Assembly (NCBI GenBank): GCA_038373865.1
Contig: JAXGGA010002284.1
Coordinates: forward strand, 1 to 64,000
Direction of reading: 5' to 3'
DNA length: 64,000 bases
DNA from: Uloborus plumipes
Taxonomy: Eukaryota; Arthropoda; Arachnida; Araneae; Uloboridae
A program made the position numbers and the translations under genes. Shown piece after piece: positions 1-11,176 of this stretch. Under the pieces are notes generated by a model. That model made no database searches and was not told the DNA's origin. It saw only the letters and a program-made list of their open reading frames with translations. The first letter of the stretch is position 1, and the number at the start of each line of letters is the position of its first letter.

Positions 1-861
1 TTAAAGCGAAAAACAGATAAGCTATCCCGCTTTGGGGTACTTTACCCCAACTTCTCAACAATGGTATTTAAAAAACATCAGGATTCATCATTCCTTGAGA
101 AAATATGGACATTTATTTTGAGAACGTTAAAAAAATTTAAGTGAATTATCTGCTAAAGTTTTCACTTCGAGATAATCTAAGCTCATTTTTAATGAAGTCT
201 ATTAACTTCATACCTTCGCACCTTTATCTGGGTCTCGTTTTCTGAGGCAACGTAATATTAGTTTTTGAAGCAACTAATCAATAACAAATGCCCCTGGGAA
301 CATGATGTGGCTCCCAGTGCTTCAAAATTTCTAACGCTTACTTCTCAGTTAATATGCAGTTCTCTTAAACCTCTAAGATTATTATGAGCTATCACTTTTT
401 CAGGATTTAATACTTTATCCATGCGACTGCTAATGATACTTTTTTTATTTTTACATTTTTTCCCGAAGAATTTGAAACTAAGTTTGTAATTTTTATCAGT
501 TAATTGGAAACGTGATGCGACTTTTAAAGCGGACCCTGACAGCAAACGGTTTAAAGTGGTGAAAAATTTCCATTACGGTTCTCAGTCTCAAGCATTTGAA
601 AAGGTTTTAAAGTTCTTGAAATTGCCCTGCATTTCATTACATTTATCTGCTTATAATTTAGACAGATTTATGGTTGAACTAATTTAATTTCTAAACGCTG
701 AATTATTATCAGTGTCCTTAATCGCTTTTGGTTGAACATTCGTGTTACTTAAGCTAAAAGTTTAAATTGAATATTTCTTTAGAATATTTTTCAACAGAAT
801 TTAACTCTTTTTCACATTCAGTTTTATCAGTAATTAAATCATCAATTTTGAAATCTATTTT
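1..861. other. Non-coding AT-rich stretch, no gene seen
   Basis: I recognise no gene. Open frames are short and match no family I know. A short inverted motif around positions 28-52 (GGGGTAC / TACCCC) resembles the ends of the pogo-like elements further along, but no partner end is visible inside the window, so I do not call an element. Confidence 0.5.
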
Positions 862-996
862 TTAACCCATTAATGCCTGACATTTTTTTTTTCAACGATA
901 CTTTGTATACCGGTTACAAATAGTGTTTAATGGACAGGAAAAATTGTTAAAAAATTATCATGTAAAAATTAAATTTTTTATTTAAGAAAGAAAAAT

Positions 997-2622
997 CGTC
1001 CCTAAAAAGGGACGCTAGGCACCAGAGGGTACATACTTTTTTACCAAATTTTTTTTTCTGCCTACGATGTAATATTGAAAATGACAATTTATAAGAAGAA
1101 ATAAAAGCAGCAATTAACATAAACTGGGAAGTAGATTCAGAGAACAAGGAAATATTGGTGTTGTTGAGGATGAAAGTCAGCAAAGCATTTGTTCTGCAAA
1201 CCTACGTATTACATTTGCTGCATTCCGATAAGCTCTTTTACTTCAATGGGCACATCTTACCTGAGTCTTATTTAAAGCAATATAACAACTAGCCCCATAA
1301 TACCTAACTCTTGAGCTCCACGCATTTTGTACAGCAGCTTCTAAAATAAAAATGAAGAGCGGCTACCACCACTTTTTAGAGTGAATCAAAAACCGGTAGT
1401 TCCCGATATTTGATGCGTGGGATCTTTTTCCATATGCAACGATTGTACTGAGCAACCATTTATAGTTGGTTTATCAATTTCAATTACTTTCTTTTCGCTA
1501 TTGGACAATCGCTTAGCCTTTACAATAGGATGAACTCCATGAAGATTCAATGCAATAGTTATGACATTGCTATTATTCCACCGAATCAACGTAATATTAT
1601 TTTACTTGTCATCGACAGTTATTCAAAACTTCCTCTCTTTTCTTTTTTGAACAACGTAACTTTAGTTCATGAGCATTTTTTAGTCCGATTCTTGCACAAA
1701 ACCTTTCTGCGACAAATAATCACGTAGGAACGCAAGAGAAGTAAATAAATTGTCACAGTAGAGATCAAAATTGGCATTCTCAGGGAATTCTGAAATTAAA
1801 TCTGCAACCCCCGCCCCCCCTTTTCCAAACAACAGACACATATGCAATCCTTGAATTCTTCATCAAGGTCAAATGCTAAGCTTTTGAAACAGCTTAGGGC
1901 TTCTTCAACAGTCAGACTAAACAATAATAGACACCTAAATACATAATGGAAAAGTAATTAAATACAACGAATAAATTAGTGTTTTAAAGAACTACATTTT
2001 TGAAATAGCTTTCTTTCAAAATTTACCTTGAGTATTTTTTGTAATTAAAAAAAAAGAGAAAATATTTAAGAACGTTGTATAATCAAGTTTATATATTAAT
2101 TTAATTTAATTAGATTTTTAAAATAAAATAAGTTTTAAAAATGACAATTATTATCTGTTTTTCAGTCTAAAAACATTTACTAACTTCTTTTGATATAAAT
2201 TATAGATTCTAAGCAAGAAACCAGCAACGGTTAAACAATGCAGCCATTGGTGCCTAGCGTCCCTTTTTAGGGACGTTCTTAAATTACTATAAAATCCTAA
2301 AAAAATTTAAAATTTACAAAATTGCAAAAAAAGGTAAACTAAAACATCGATCAAAGTAGCACATATATCAAACACAAATAGATTTACTTGTTAATAACTT
2401 TAAAAACTTAGCTTTTTGTTCTTGAGATTGTGAACGATGTAATTTTTTATAAAGATCATAATCAAATGGCTACAGATCACACTTTACAGCGGTTATGTGC
2501 TGAAATCTGTTAATACAGAATTGAAGCAATACCAAAGCAATAATTGAACACAATTATTTGGTTGAAAAGTTCATTTGTGGAAAATTCAGACTCACTTTTT
2601 GGACCGTCCCTAAAAAGGGACG
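997..2622. repeat. Three copies of an 18-bp hairpin near the piggyBac ends
   Basis: CGTCCC-AAAAA-GGGACG type hairpins lie at 997-1014, 2258-2275 and 2605-2622. Each has GCTAGGC or its complement next to it. The copy at 2605 is the proper subterminal repeat of the right end; the first and second form an inner inverted pair 0.4 kb or less inside the ends. They look like duplicated transposase-binding ends. Confidence 0.75.
1190..1940 (-). pseudogene. piggyBac transposase remnant (DDE_Tnp_1_7 type)
   Basis: Reading the minus strand from about 1790 downward gives ANFDLYCDNLFTSLAFLRDY, which matches the piggyBac DNxFTS block holding a catalytic aspartate. After stop codons comes RWNNSNVITIALN, then GVHPIVKAKRLS and KKVIEIDKP, matching the conserved stretch that precedes the YNxxMGGVD block. 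After another frame change, downstream codons resemble the tryptophan-rich C-terminal part (about 1390-1200). Several stops and frameshifts separate these pieces, and the N-terminal half is not recognisable. This is a dead transposase, presumably once driving the surrounding element. Exact limits are approximate. Confidence 0.8.
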
Positions 2623-2641
2623 CTAGGCATTAATGGGTTAA

Positions 2642-4236
2642 AATCACCTTTTTCCTTTTTCAAGTAACATTTATCACGGTTCGCTTAAAGCTTCAAAATT
2701 GTGTTTTTAACAGCTGGGTTTAAGAATTCCATAAATTTTGTAATTACTTTAGTTACAGAGGTTCGAACTGTTTCTCGTTCATTCTTTAATTTTTCTGAAA
2801 CATCCATAGCGAAAGATTTTCTCTCTAAAATGACTTTCAAATATATTAGTTCAATAATCTTGTTGGAGTGTACCAATGAAGAAAACAGTACATTTATTTT
2901 CATTCCTTATGCTTGGGTTTCGATATTAAATGAAATCAACTTGAATTATAAGCATTTTTTAAAAAAGTTAATTGATTTATATCAGTTCAAAGTTCAAGTT
3001 TAAGCTTTTCACGAAATATTTTACCTGAGGAATTATTATATCGCGGAGAACTTGCTTTGTGCAAAAAAAGAAATGTACCAAACTAGTGACACGAAACGTT
3101 TTATCTAACTGTCGAACGAGATCAAAAATGATCCTGACTTGAGAAGATAAAGCACAATATCTGCAGAAATGAATTTTTTGAGATGCAGTAAACGTTTGCC
3201 TAAAAAGGTTTTTCCGGAGTAAAAATTTAAACATGGTTCAACCTTTCACCATGAAATTAGTTCGACACTTGACTCAGACCGTGGTATTTTTAAGGTCACC
3301 ATTAAATTGCTGAAATTTGTCACTAATAAGATGGTTGCTCGTGAATTTTTGCTGGACTTAACCAATTTCTCGGCGAAACACAGTAAGTACTTTATTTTAA
3401 GCATTGTAGGTCAAAAACTACTTCATTTGCCATTGATTCAAAAAGGGTTGATTCGCGTTTGGTTTTTGATCTTTTCTACATTGTTTTTAATTGTCCTCAA
3501 TTTTACCATTTCCTAAGTTGTGTTTTCAACTTACATATGCCAAACCTATATCCCAATTAAAAGCTAAAACTGCCTTTTCAGCTGAGACTTGTAACAAAAT
3601 AGCCAACTCTCTCAATGCTGACCCACATTCGAAGAGCTCAGAGTTTAGGAAGGAACAGCTGCCTAAAAAAAGGAAAAGTAAGTAAGCTAAACTCCTCCAG
3701 TAAAAGCAATGAAGATTACGTAACTGACTAAGATAGTAAGCGAGAAAACTTCGATTTTGAAGATTTCTTCGAATATTACTATTTTTGCAATAGACATAAG
3801 GCTTAGGAATCCTCCGCTAATCTTGGTAGTACTAAGGTTATTAAAGAAATGTTAAAAGAGGAATGCTGGAAGAAAACTTGGAGTATCAATGATTACCGAG
3901 AGGATAGCATTCCTAAACTTCTAATCTTCTTAAAAATGGTAGGTAAAGCAAAAGAAATAAGTAAATAGAATTACGGTCATTCGGGATAACTTTGAGCCAC
4001 AGTTTCTCCATTTTTAGCCAAAAGACCCAACTTATGTAGAGCAACTTTTAAACAGCTCTATTTTAAGCCCCACTCGCATTTTGGTCGTTTTAATGTTAAC
4101 TGTTGGTATAAAGCGGGAGAAACTTAAACTAGTTTAACCGTTGTCCAAAACTGAGAAATTATTAATATTAAATCCATGAAAAAATGTATTTTTGCCTGGT
4201 TTAAAGCTATCCTGTCATTTAGGATAAATTTGAGCA
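2642..4236. other. Unrecognised sequence with coding-like fragments, no gene called
   Basis: The plus strand has open stretches at 2701-3003 and 3491-3685. Read through stops and frame changes, the second continues to about 3960 with segments such as KEECWKKTWSINDYREDSIP. This could be a heavily decayed TE gene, but I cannot match it to a family. Around 3985 and 4220 short motifs (GGGATAACTTTGAGCC, GGATAAATTTGAGC) recur, like the dispersed motifs of pogo-like elements elsewhere in the window. Function unknown. Confidence 0.3.
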
Positions 4237-4837
4237 ACGTTTGAAATGGATTTTAAGACTATGTAATTTCTTAGTGAGATAAATTATCCCTCATGAAAGG
4301 ATCATATATCCTTTGGAGTGGGGATACAAGATCCCTTTATTAAATATTGAGAAACATATTTTACCAAATTTATCTGTTTACTTTTAAGTAAAAAAAATAC
4401 TATGGAGTAGAGGAAGCAATTACTATTTATTGCTCATGACGTTTGAAATGGATTTTAAGACTGTAATTTCTTAGTGAGATAAATTATCCCTCATGAAAGG
4501 ATCATATATCCTATGGAGTGGGGATACATTATTCCTTTATTAAATATTGAAAAACATATTTTACCAAATTTATCTGTTTACTTTTAAGTAAAAAAATACT
4601 GTGGAGTAGAGGAAACAATTACTATTTATTGCTCATGACGTTTGAAATGGATTTTAAGACTGTAATTTCTTAGTGAAATAAACTATCCCTCATAAAAGGA
4701 TCATATATCCTTTGGAGTGGGGTTACATGATCCTTTTATTAAATATTGAGAAACATATTGTACCAAAATTATCTGTTTACTTTTAAGTAAAAAAAATACT
4801 GTGGGGTAGAGGAAACAATTACTATTTATTGCTCATG
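4237..4837 (+). repeat. Tandem repeat, three units of about 200 bp
   Basis: Units begin ACGTTTGAAATGG at 4237, 4439 and 4638 and each ends near TTATTGCTCATG. They are about 202, 199 and 200 bp long and roughly 95 percent alike by eye. Each unit contains a short palindromic GGATCATATATCC element. No coding potential was seen. Confidence 0.9.
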
Positions 4838-5881
4838 CCAAAAATTTTTCTTATGCAAAAATGATAATTATCCGCAGACCAAAAAATGACTAAAGTGGCG
4901 ATCAAATATCCGCAGTCTTCCTGCATACAAAATAAAACGTTTACTTATTGTACATTTATCGTTTTTTTTGCATGCTACTTTAAAAATAGATTTATTTCTT
5001 TCCTTGTGAGAAAAGAAATCTAAAGTGGTTTGCTGGGTTTTATTCTTTAAAACTTGTTGTTTACTTGAATTTAACGATAGAAATAGCTTTAAGTACTTAG
5101 AAGTTTTCAGACACATTTGTTTTGCTGCCGTTGTAATCCAAAAAATAAACGATAAAGCTTTTTTCCTTTTGTTTGGGTGACATAGAAGCAATGCAATACA
5201 TCCGAATCAGCGGTTGCCTTTTGAATTCTGTTTTCCTTCAGAAAAACTGAATTTTCATTTTCTTTATCACTTTTTAATTGGACCAGCTGATTTTTAAAAA
5301 TTCTGTGAAATTATTCTGCATCACACAACTGTTCTTAGCAGGGTCATATTTAAGGGGAGGGTTTTTAGGGTTCTAACTCTCCGAAATTTTTCAAAACTAT
5401 TTTTTAAAAAAAATGCGCTTTATACCATTTTTTTGACAAAAAAAATTACTATTTTATTTTTAATTTTCGTATTTATTTTCAATTTTCTTAAAAAAATGAA
5501 ACTATAACTGTTGCATAATTGACCAAATTAAGTGTTTTGTCTTCAGTAATTTTGTTGTTATTGCAAACATCATATATTATAGAGCAATACACATTTTTCC
5601 TTTGAATTTTAATTACTACTAACAGAAACACCAAAACTCTTTAAATTTGAAAGTGTCAAACTCTGTATTTAACACATTTTATAAGTGTCATAAAACAGAA
5701 ATTTCAGAAGTATTACAATTTACAAGTCAAATGCCCGTATTGGAGTAAATGCATCTATCCTTTTGAGTAATTAAAAGACATCGAATATTTTAATTGGGGG
5801 GAAGTTATGCAGTGTACTCATTTTTTTTTTCGTTCATTGAAAAGATTCATCATTTTTTAACATTTTTCATGTTAATGCCCT
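4838..5881. other. Non-coding stretch, nothing recognised
   Basis: AT-rich sequence with short open frames only. The longest, 107 codons on the minus strand (4868-5191), is Lys/Phe/Leu-rich as expected for random AT-rich DNA and matches nothing I know. Confidence 0.45.
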
Positions 5882-5885
5882 TTAA

Positions 5886-6610
5886 GGTATACGTACACAC
5901 TTGGACATTTTTAAAAAATTTTTCACTCTAAAAATCCACTTTTTTAACAGTAGGTCACTGGTGTATGTTTAAAACCTTTTCGACATAAAAATCTGAAAAA
6001 AATAAATAAATAAATAAATAAATAAATAAAAATAAATAGTAACTAATTAAGATTTAATGAGCTAATTAACACGATATCTTAAAAGCAAATTGGTTTAGGA
6101 ACACAATTTTTATCAAAAAATGTTCCTAATATTACCCTTCGTGTGGTCTGCCTCAATAAAGATTCTAGAGAAAGTAGATTTTTTTACTGATAGTTTTAAC
6201 TACAGAAGGACAAAAAAATCAAAATTTTCCCCGAAATCTTGAATTTTAAAAATCCATTAAAAATGTACTTTTCCAGCTACAGCTCTGATTGAGGCAGACC
6301 TTATCTGCTCAACTATGCAGAATCCAATGGTACTAAAATAATTGAGGTAGATGAATTCACTGTTGTGTAGTTATGTTTGGAAGAATGCAGCATATGGCAA
6401 AACAGCAATGCTTCAGAAATTGAGTTAAAAATTTCGAAACACTTTGTAAGCAATGGCAACACCAAAAGAAAAATACTTGTAACTCGAGAAATATTTCAAA
6501 TATTGACTACATCTTAGTATTGTTTGAAAGCTAACAGATTGGAGAACATTTTAAGAAAAAAAAAATGATATTTTGGACGAATTTTGAGACTTCAAGTGCG
6601 TACATATACC
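5886..6610. mobile_element. Non-autonomous TTAA-flanked DNA element
   Basis: Inverted ends GGTATACGTACACACTTG (from 5886) and its near-complement CAAGTGCGTACATATACC (to 6610) lie directly inside TTAA duplications at 5882-5885 and 6611-6614. It is 725 bp with no transposase. An inner inverted pair (GTCTGCCTCAAT near 6148, ATTGAGGCAGAC near 6288) is also present. TTAA duplications are made by piggyBac and Kolobok transposases; the ends differ from the piggyBac elements at 866 and 28527, so which superfamily moved it is open. Confidence 0.75.
6001..6048. repeat. (AAAT)n microsatellite
   Basis: About twelve AAAT units with one impurity, inside the TTAA-flanked element. Confidence 0.95.
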
Positions 6611-6635
6611 TTAATCATCTCTTGTAACAAAGCGC

Positions 6636-6915
6636 AATGCCGGCCACCTTGTCTAGTGGTCATAGGAGCCTGCCACGGATGGTGTGGTCCCTGGTTCGAG
6701 TCCCGGCTTGGGCATGGATGAGCTTTCTCTCTCCTGTCCTTGCCCTTTCTTTGTGTGAATGTGTTGTTGTGAAAGGTAGCCTACCCTATAAACGAGTACC
6801 TATGGCATGCGAGTACTGTGGAAGTCGGACTTCACCCCAAATTGCAGTACAGTTGGAAAAGTGAAGCAGCGCACCCCAAAATTGCCAGCCTGGCTTGCAC
6901 ACGACAAATGAAATC
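6636..6915 (+). mobile_element. tRNA-derived SINE, family 1
   Basis: The head resembles a tRNA gene: an A-box-like TCTAGTGGTCATAGGAG near 6652 and a perfect B-box GGTTCGAGTCC at 6693-6703, the spacing expected of an internal RNA polymerase III promoter. A GC-richer unrelated body follows, and the copy ends in an A-rich tail (AAATGAAATCAAA). A second, inverted copy sharing the body lies at 53737-53945. That recurrence, with a pol III head, is why I call a SINE rather than a tRNA pseudogene. The 75-codon open frame across it is incidental. Confidence 0.8.
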
Positions 6916-9307
6916 AAATTTTTTTGATCATCTGGCTAGATTTCACTAGAAATGTGCTTGGTAAAACCCTCCCCGAAACAAAAGTCTGGTTACGGCCCTA
7001 ATCCTTAGTAACACACAAAAGAAATGTTAACTAGAACAAAATGGGTTCGGCATTCATACACTAAAAAAATTCCGAAATGTCACAGATAATTACCAGTTAA
7101 CGTTCCGGGATTTTACGATCATCATTTTTCTGTGAAAATCATATAGTTTCTCGGAACATTTTCCTGAATTTCTGAATGCAGATTTCTCACTTAAAAATAT
7201 GTTTAGCTGCCAGCTTTCAAATATACTCAGCATTTATATTAAGTGCTTCTTTAGTGCAATTATTGTTTAGATTAGCTGAGCCCCTAATGAGGGCTAAATG
7301 CAGGCCCCGGACACTTTAGCTTTGCTAATATTGTAGGTTAGATGTTTGCTTGCAATTTGCATTAGCTTTGACTACTTAAGCTGAGAGGCTTTCGCTGCTT
7401 CCCTGGTAAGTCAGGATGGTTACATAAACCCTTACAAGAAACATATCTAAGGTTGCTGACTTATTCCAAAAATGGGGCACTCTTTTACTTGGATGGTTTC
7501 TGAATTCCCCAGGGAGATCCCGCAGGTAAATTTCAGGAAATTTTCCTCTCAGTGGAAACTTTCCTGTTTTTTTTACAGTCTGTTTATATTTTACCCCAGG
7601 CACAACAAGGAAGGAAGGGGATTGATTATAAGTTTGACGTGTCGGTATATGTGTCTTTCTATGGCAGTGTAGCGCCCAAATCGATGGATTATATTTGATA
7701 ATTCCTTTAAGTCTTTCAAAAGGATTTTCGATTTTCCCCGTTGATTCTGCTTTTACGACTAGCAAATTTTACTAGCTGTGATTTTATCTTTCCTTTTGCG
7801 TGTTTCCCATTTACTATCGAAAACATTGCATGTATTTAACTTTTAAATGCGTTTAAACCCATGAAACTCAGCTTAATATGAAGTCGGTATCATACTCGGG
7901 GTTTTTAAATTTTTTAATTTTAATCTTAGTATTTGTTTCATAAAGTATTAGCTCTTTAACAATCATGTACTCTTTAATTAAAAAAAATTGTAAAAAGGCA
8001 TAGATCCTTTGAGGAATAAAAAAAAAAGGTTTCTTCTGCCTTTTTCGTCATGGGAATAAAATATTTATATCAATCAAGGTAATCTTAAGAAATCTGCAAG
8101 CTCCCGAAATGCCATTAATTTCTGATGACATTCTCTTTTAATTAACTAAAAATATTTGCAGCTTTTCTTAAATTCCTTTATTTTTCAAAAAATCCTTTCA
8201 AAAATACTCCCACGTGTAGGAAAATAAAGTATAATGACTCCAAAAGCAGCTGTTTTCTTTTTCGTTTTCTGTCTAATCAAAGGCAAACATTAAAAGGTAA
8301 ATGGCTGGTTTAGATTTAACAAAACCGTTTACTAAACAAAGAGAAAAATGTTAATACTTTGTGCAAAGCATAAAAGACATGACGGGATAGTAAGAAAATT
8401 ACTTAAATACGAATTTAAATAAAAGTGAGCCAATTTTTCTGATTTTCTCGAATCACTTTTAAAACAAATGTACTATTTGAGTGTACTTTTCTTTTCTGTT
8501 AAACAAGATGACTTAAATGGAGAAAAGAAAAAAAAGGCGATTTAAATATTATGTTACTTTTATTTTACAAAACATTTTTCAATCAGCTTATTAATTGTTG
8601 CTTAGCTTGTAATTTCATTTCGTTTGATGTGCTAATTTTTGCGTCGGTAGTAAAAAATTACTTCCTAAATCATGCTCGTTTAGTTGATTTGTGTCTAAAT
8701 ATTAAGTGCGTTATGAGTTTTGTAAATAAAAGTTTAAAATTACCGATATAGCCTTGAACACGATTTATTAATTACTAATTATAGTTGAATGTTAGGAATA
8801 ATTTTTAAAAAAATGCCGGCGTGGAAAAAATATTTGGTTTATGTTGAGAGGAATTGGTGTCGTGTTTTTGTTTTAATAGATGGAATGACATTTAGGGTCT
8901 CATGAAGTGGTCAAATGTAAAAAAAGTTTAAGTGTGTTGGTATATTTATGCAATATACCTTTGGAGTTCTCTTACGGTTTCAAAGAACGACTGGATAATT
9001 TTGAAACAAGTAATAAATCCAAATTACTTTATTTCGTGATATTGTCGACCTCATTTAATTATTCGATTAAGCGGGGATTTTTAACATTGCGTCTATGGCT
9101 GGGAAAATATCCGGTTCCGGGATGTTTTATTTGTATAAGCGGGGTATTCGTTTATCAGTTATCCCATTAAGTGGGGCTCACCAGCATTTAGATTTTTTTG
9201 CAGATGAATTTCATAATATGTTCAATAGTGTAACAATTTCTATAAATAAACAAGAACTTCCGTCCAGAACTAAACGAGTTTATAATGTTTGAAGATTCCA
9301 GGCTGTT
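6916..9307. other. Non-coding stretch with one unexplained 129-codon frame
   Basis: The only notable open frame is 7376-7765 on the minus strand, 129 codons, moderately charged (segments such as KTGKFPLRGKFPEIYL). I recognise no domain, signal peptide or membrane segment, and composition alone does not show that it is real. A short AAGCGGGG motif recurs at 9069, 9138 and, as AAGTGGGG, 9169, possibly another decayed TE. Nothing else was seen. Confidence 0.35.
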
Positions 9308-9394
9308 GTGCCGTGGTCGGAGTAGAGTTGGATCAAACGTCTCGGCCGCCTTTTCGGCCGAGTCACTTGGACCACTCTACTCAGACTACGGCAC
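9308..9394. repeat. 87-bp GC-rich imperfect hairpin
   Basis: GTGCCGTGGTC..AGTAGAGTTGG on the left pairs with CCACTCTACT..GACTACGGCAC on the right, with an inner CTCGGCCG / CGGCCGAG stem. The composition is far richer in GC than the surroundings. It could be a tiny foldback element or a structured transcript. Confidence 0.7.
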
Positions 9395-9731
9395 TGACTC
9401 GAACTGAGGGTCCAACTTAGGGGGTGTGGTTAGACTTTTGGAACTTACTTAATATATATATAGTAACACTGCAAAAAATGAACTGTTGTTTTTATAGTAT
9501 AATACATGCAGCAGAGGTTCCAATTTAAAATTGTAAAATGCACAGTAATAAAGTGTAAAACTAGCAATGTTACAATTTCTTACTGTTATTAGAAATTTAG
9601 ACTTTTACTGTTTAGAAAATGTACTTAGAAATTTCAGTTTATTGCGGTAAAATTTATCTGTATTATACTGTAAAACAGCAGTATAATACTTGCACCAGAG
9701 GTTCCAGTTTAAAACTGTAAAATACAGGATA

Positions 9732-11004
9732 CCGTAAAATGGGGTGAATCGGTACATTTTTCAGCTCTGATTGTAAAAAAAAAGTACTTAAAAGTTTTTT
9801 TTTTAAATTTGATTTTTTTGGGTAAAAACTTCGGTCTTGCTTTGCTTTTGATATTCCAAGCAAAGACAAAACATTCTGAACAGTTATTATTTATATATAT
9901 AGGAATTTAGAGGTGTTCCGAATCACCCCGCTGATAGGGGTCAATCGGAACACATGTTAAAATTTTTATTCTTTTTCCATTTAACCTGTAATAGTTCTCA
10001 CAAACATGAGTAATATTGATGGGGGAGAATAAGAACAGATAGTTATTGTCAAGTAAAAGTTTATTTTCGGTACCAGTAAACGTTTATGATGTGTCAAAAT
10101 TCACAATAATTTTGAATTTATGAAAAATTAAAATTAATTTTAAGAATTGCTTTTGAATTGAAATACAAAGATTTAATTTAAATTGAAGTCACTCATGTCG
10201 TCCACAAATATGTACTTGTCCTTAAAATTAGCAGTTGTGGCTTGACTTAAGTTTTTTCATAACATCTTCTTGGATGAACGCTACCTTTTCTTTAGTTTCT
10301 TAAAATATCTGGGTTTCCCTGTAAGATTTTCCCACTTATTCATCATTGTCTGTGTGCTGGACTTTAGCTACTTAAAGTTTGTATGACTTTCCCCGAAGTA
10401 TTTTAAGTAAAAAGAAGTCTCTTGGAGCAAAAATCTTTTTAAGTCTGCAACTTTCTTTCATTCTAAGATCTAGTTGCTCACGATAAGGAATAAACAGTAA
10501 TAAATCCTTGTCCTTGTCTTGACTAGACGAACTGGGATTAGAATTTTGATTTTTCAAACAGTTTTGTAAAAATAAGTTTGTATAGGAACAACAGAACAAA
10601 TTGTTCCGATTCACCCCGCAAATCCTTGTCCTATGACATTATGAAGCATTTTTTATTTTTATGCCTCAATTAAAATATGTTGTCCTTTCTAATGTGGTAC
10701 CCTGTTGCTCATATATATGCATGATAAGAACATACTATTCTTAGATTTGAGACATAAAAGGGTCTGGACTTACATACAAAGTTTTGCAGACCATGAACAC
10801 TTGATGCTTTTTACCGTCCCGTTTGCAACCTTGCACAAAGCCAATAAGGTTGCCAGAAGGACAAAAATATTATTTTTCTATTACCTTTCTAAAAAAAAAT
10901 TAATCCCCAAAATACCCGACGGTACATTTATCCAGAATTTCTTCGTGTGATCAGGAAGTTATGTTCCGAATCACCCCGCTGATCCTATACACCCCATTTT
11001 ACGG
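9732..11004 (-). mobile_element. Pogo-like (Tc1/mariner) element with dispersed motif
   Basis: Inverted ends CCGTAAAATGGGGTG (9732) and CACCCCATTTTACGG (to 11004) are flanked by TA (9730-9731, 11005-11006), the Tc1/mariner/pogo target site. A motif like CCGAATCACCCCGC is scattered through it (about 9741 inverted, 9918, 10607, 10967). The minus strand keeps part of a transposase C-terminal domain. It sits inside a CACTG MITE, so it inserted later than that copy. At 1273 bp it lacks most of a transposase. Confidence 0.75.
10200..10620 (-). pseudogene. C-terminal remnant of a pogo-like transposase
   Basis: The minus-strand frame at 10372-10614 ends with APRDFFLLKILRGKSYK. Continuing through frame changes gives YVAKVQHTDNDE-like, then YRETQIF, then EKVAFIQEDVMKKL. 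This order (GDFVLVKF-like, a YVxxV strand, then a PExEDxxxVxxEDIxxKL-like tail) is what I recall following the DDE domain in pogo/Tigger-type transposases of arthropods. A similar tail is read at 34218-34400. An S-rich, acidic linker (NPSSSSQDKDKD) precedes it. The DDE core is absent and the frame is broken. Family identity is from memory and needs a profile search. Confidence 0.45.
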
Positions 11005-11176
11005 TAATATTTGTAAAATTATCAATTTTAGCTTCTTGCTGTAAAATAAACAATTATACAGTTTAGTACTGTAAAATGAATAGTTTGGCAGTTTATTGCT
11101 GTACTGTTAGCAATTTTTATAGTTTATTACCATTAAATTTGTTGCATTATACTGGACAACACTCATTTTTTATAGT

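Larger units (their letters stand above)
866..2637 (-). mobile_element. Decayed piggyBac-like DNA transposon
   Basis: The ends are inverted copies of CCCATTAATGCC (866-877) and GGCATTAATGGG (2626-2637). Each is flanked directly by TTAA (862-865 and 2638-2641), the target duplication of the piggyBac superfamily. The interior carries minus-strand piggyBac transposase remnants, so superfamily assignment rests on ends, target site and coding. At 1772 bp it is shorter than a typical autonomous piggyBac and its frame is broken, so it cannot move by itself. An inner palindromic hexamer pair occurs three times (see the hairpin entry). Confidence 0.85.
9467..11176. mobile_element. CACTG-ended MITE, copy split by a pogo-like insertion
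   Basis: Starts CACTGCAAAAAATGAAC at 9467 and ends near ATAGTG at 11176, matching the termini of the four copies at 22-25 kb. Inside are the family's modules (GCAGCAGAGGTTCC, CTGTAAAATGCACAGTAAT). It is interrupted by the element at 9732-11004; without that insertion the MITE would be about 435 bp. No coding capacity. Confidence 0.75.

Noticed and set aside
4237..4837. CRISPR-like array
   Set aside because: Units are 200 bp direct tandem copies with no short repeat-spacer pattern, and the genome is eukaryotic.
7376..7765. 129-codon minus-strand frame as a host gene
   Set aside because: No recognisable domain and no splice or promoter support; left as an unexplained frame.
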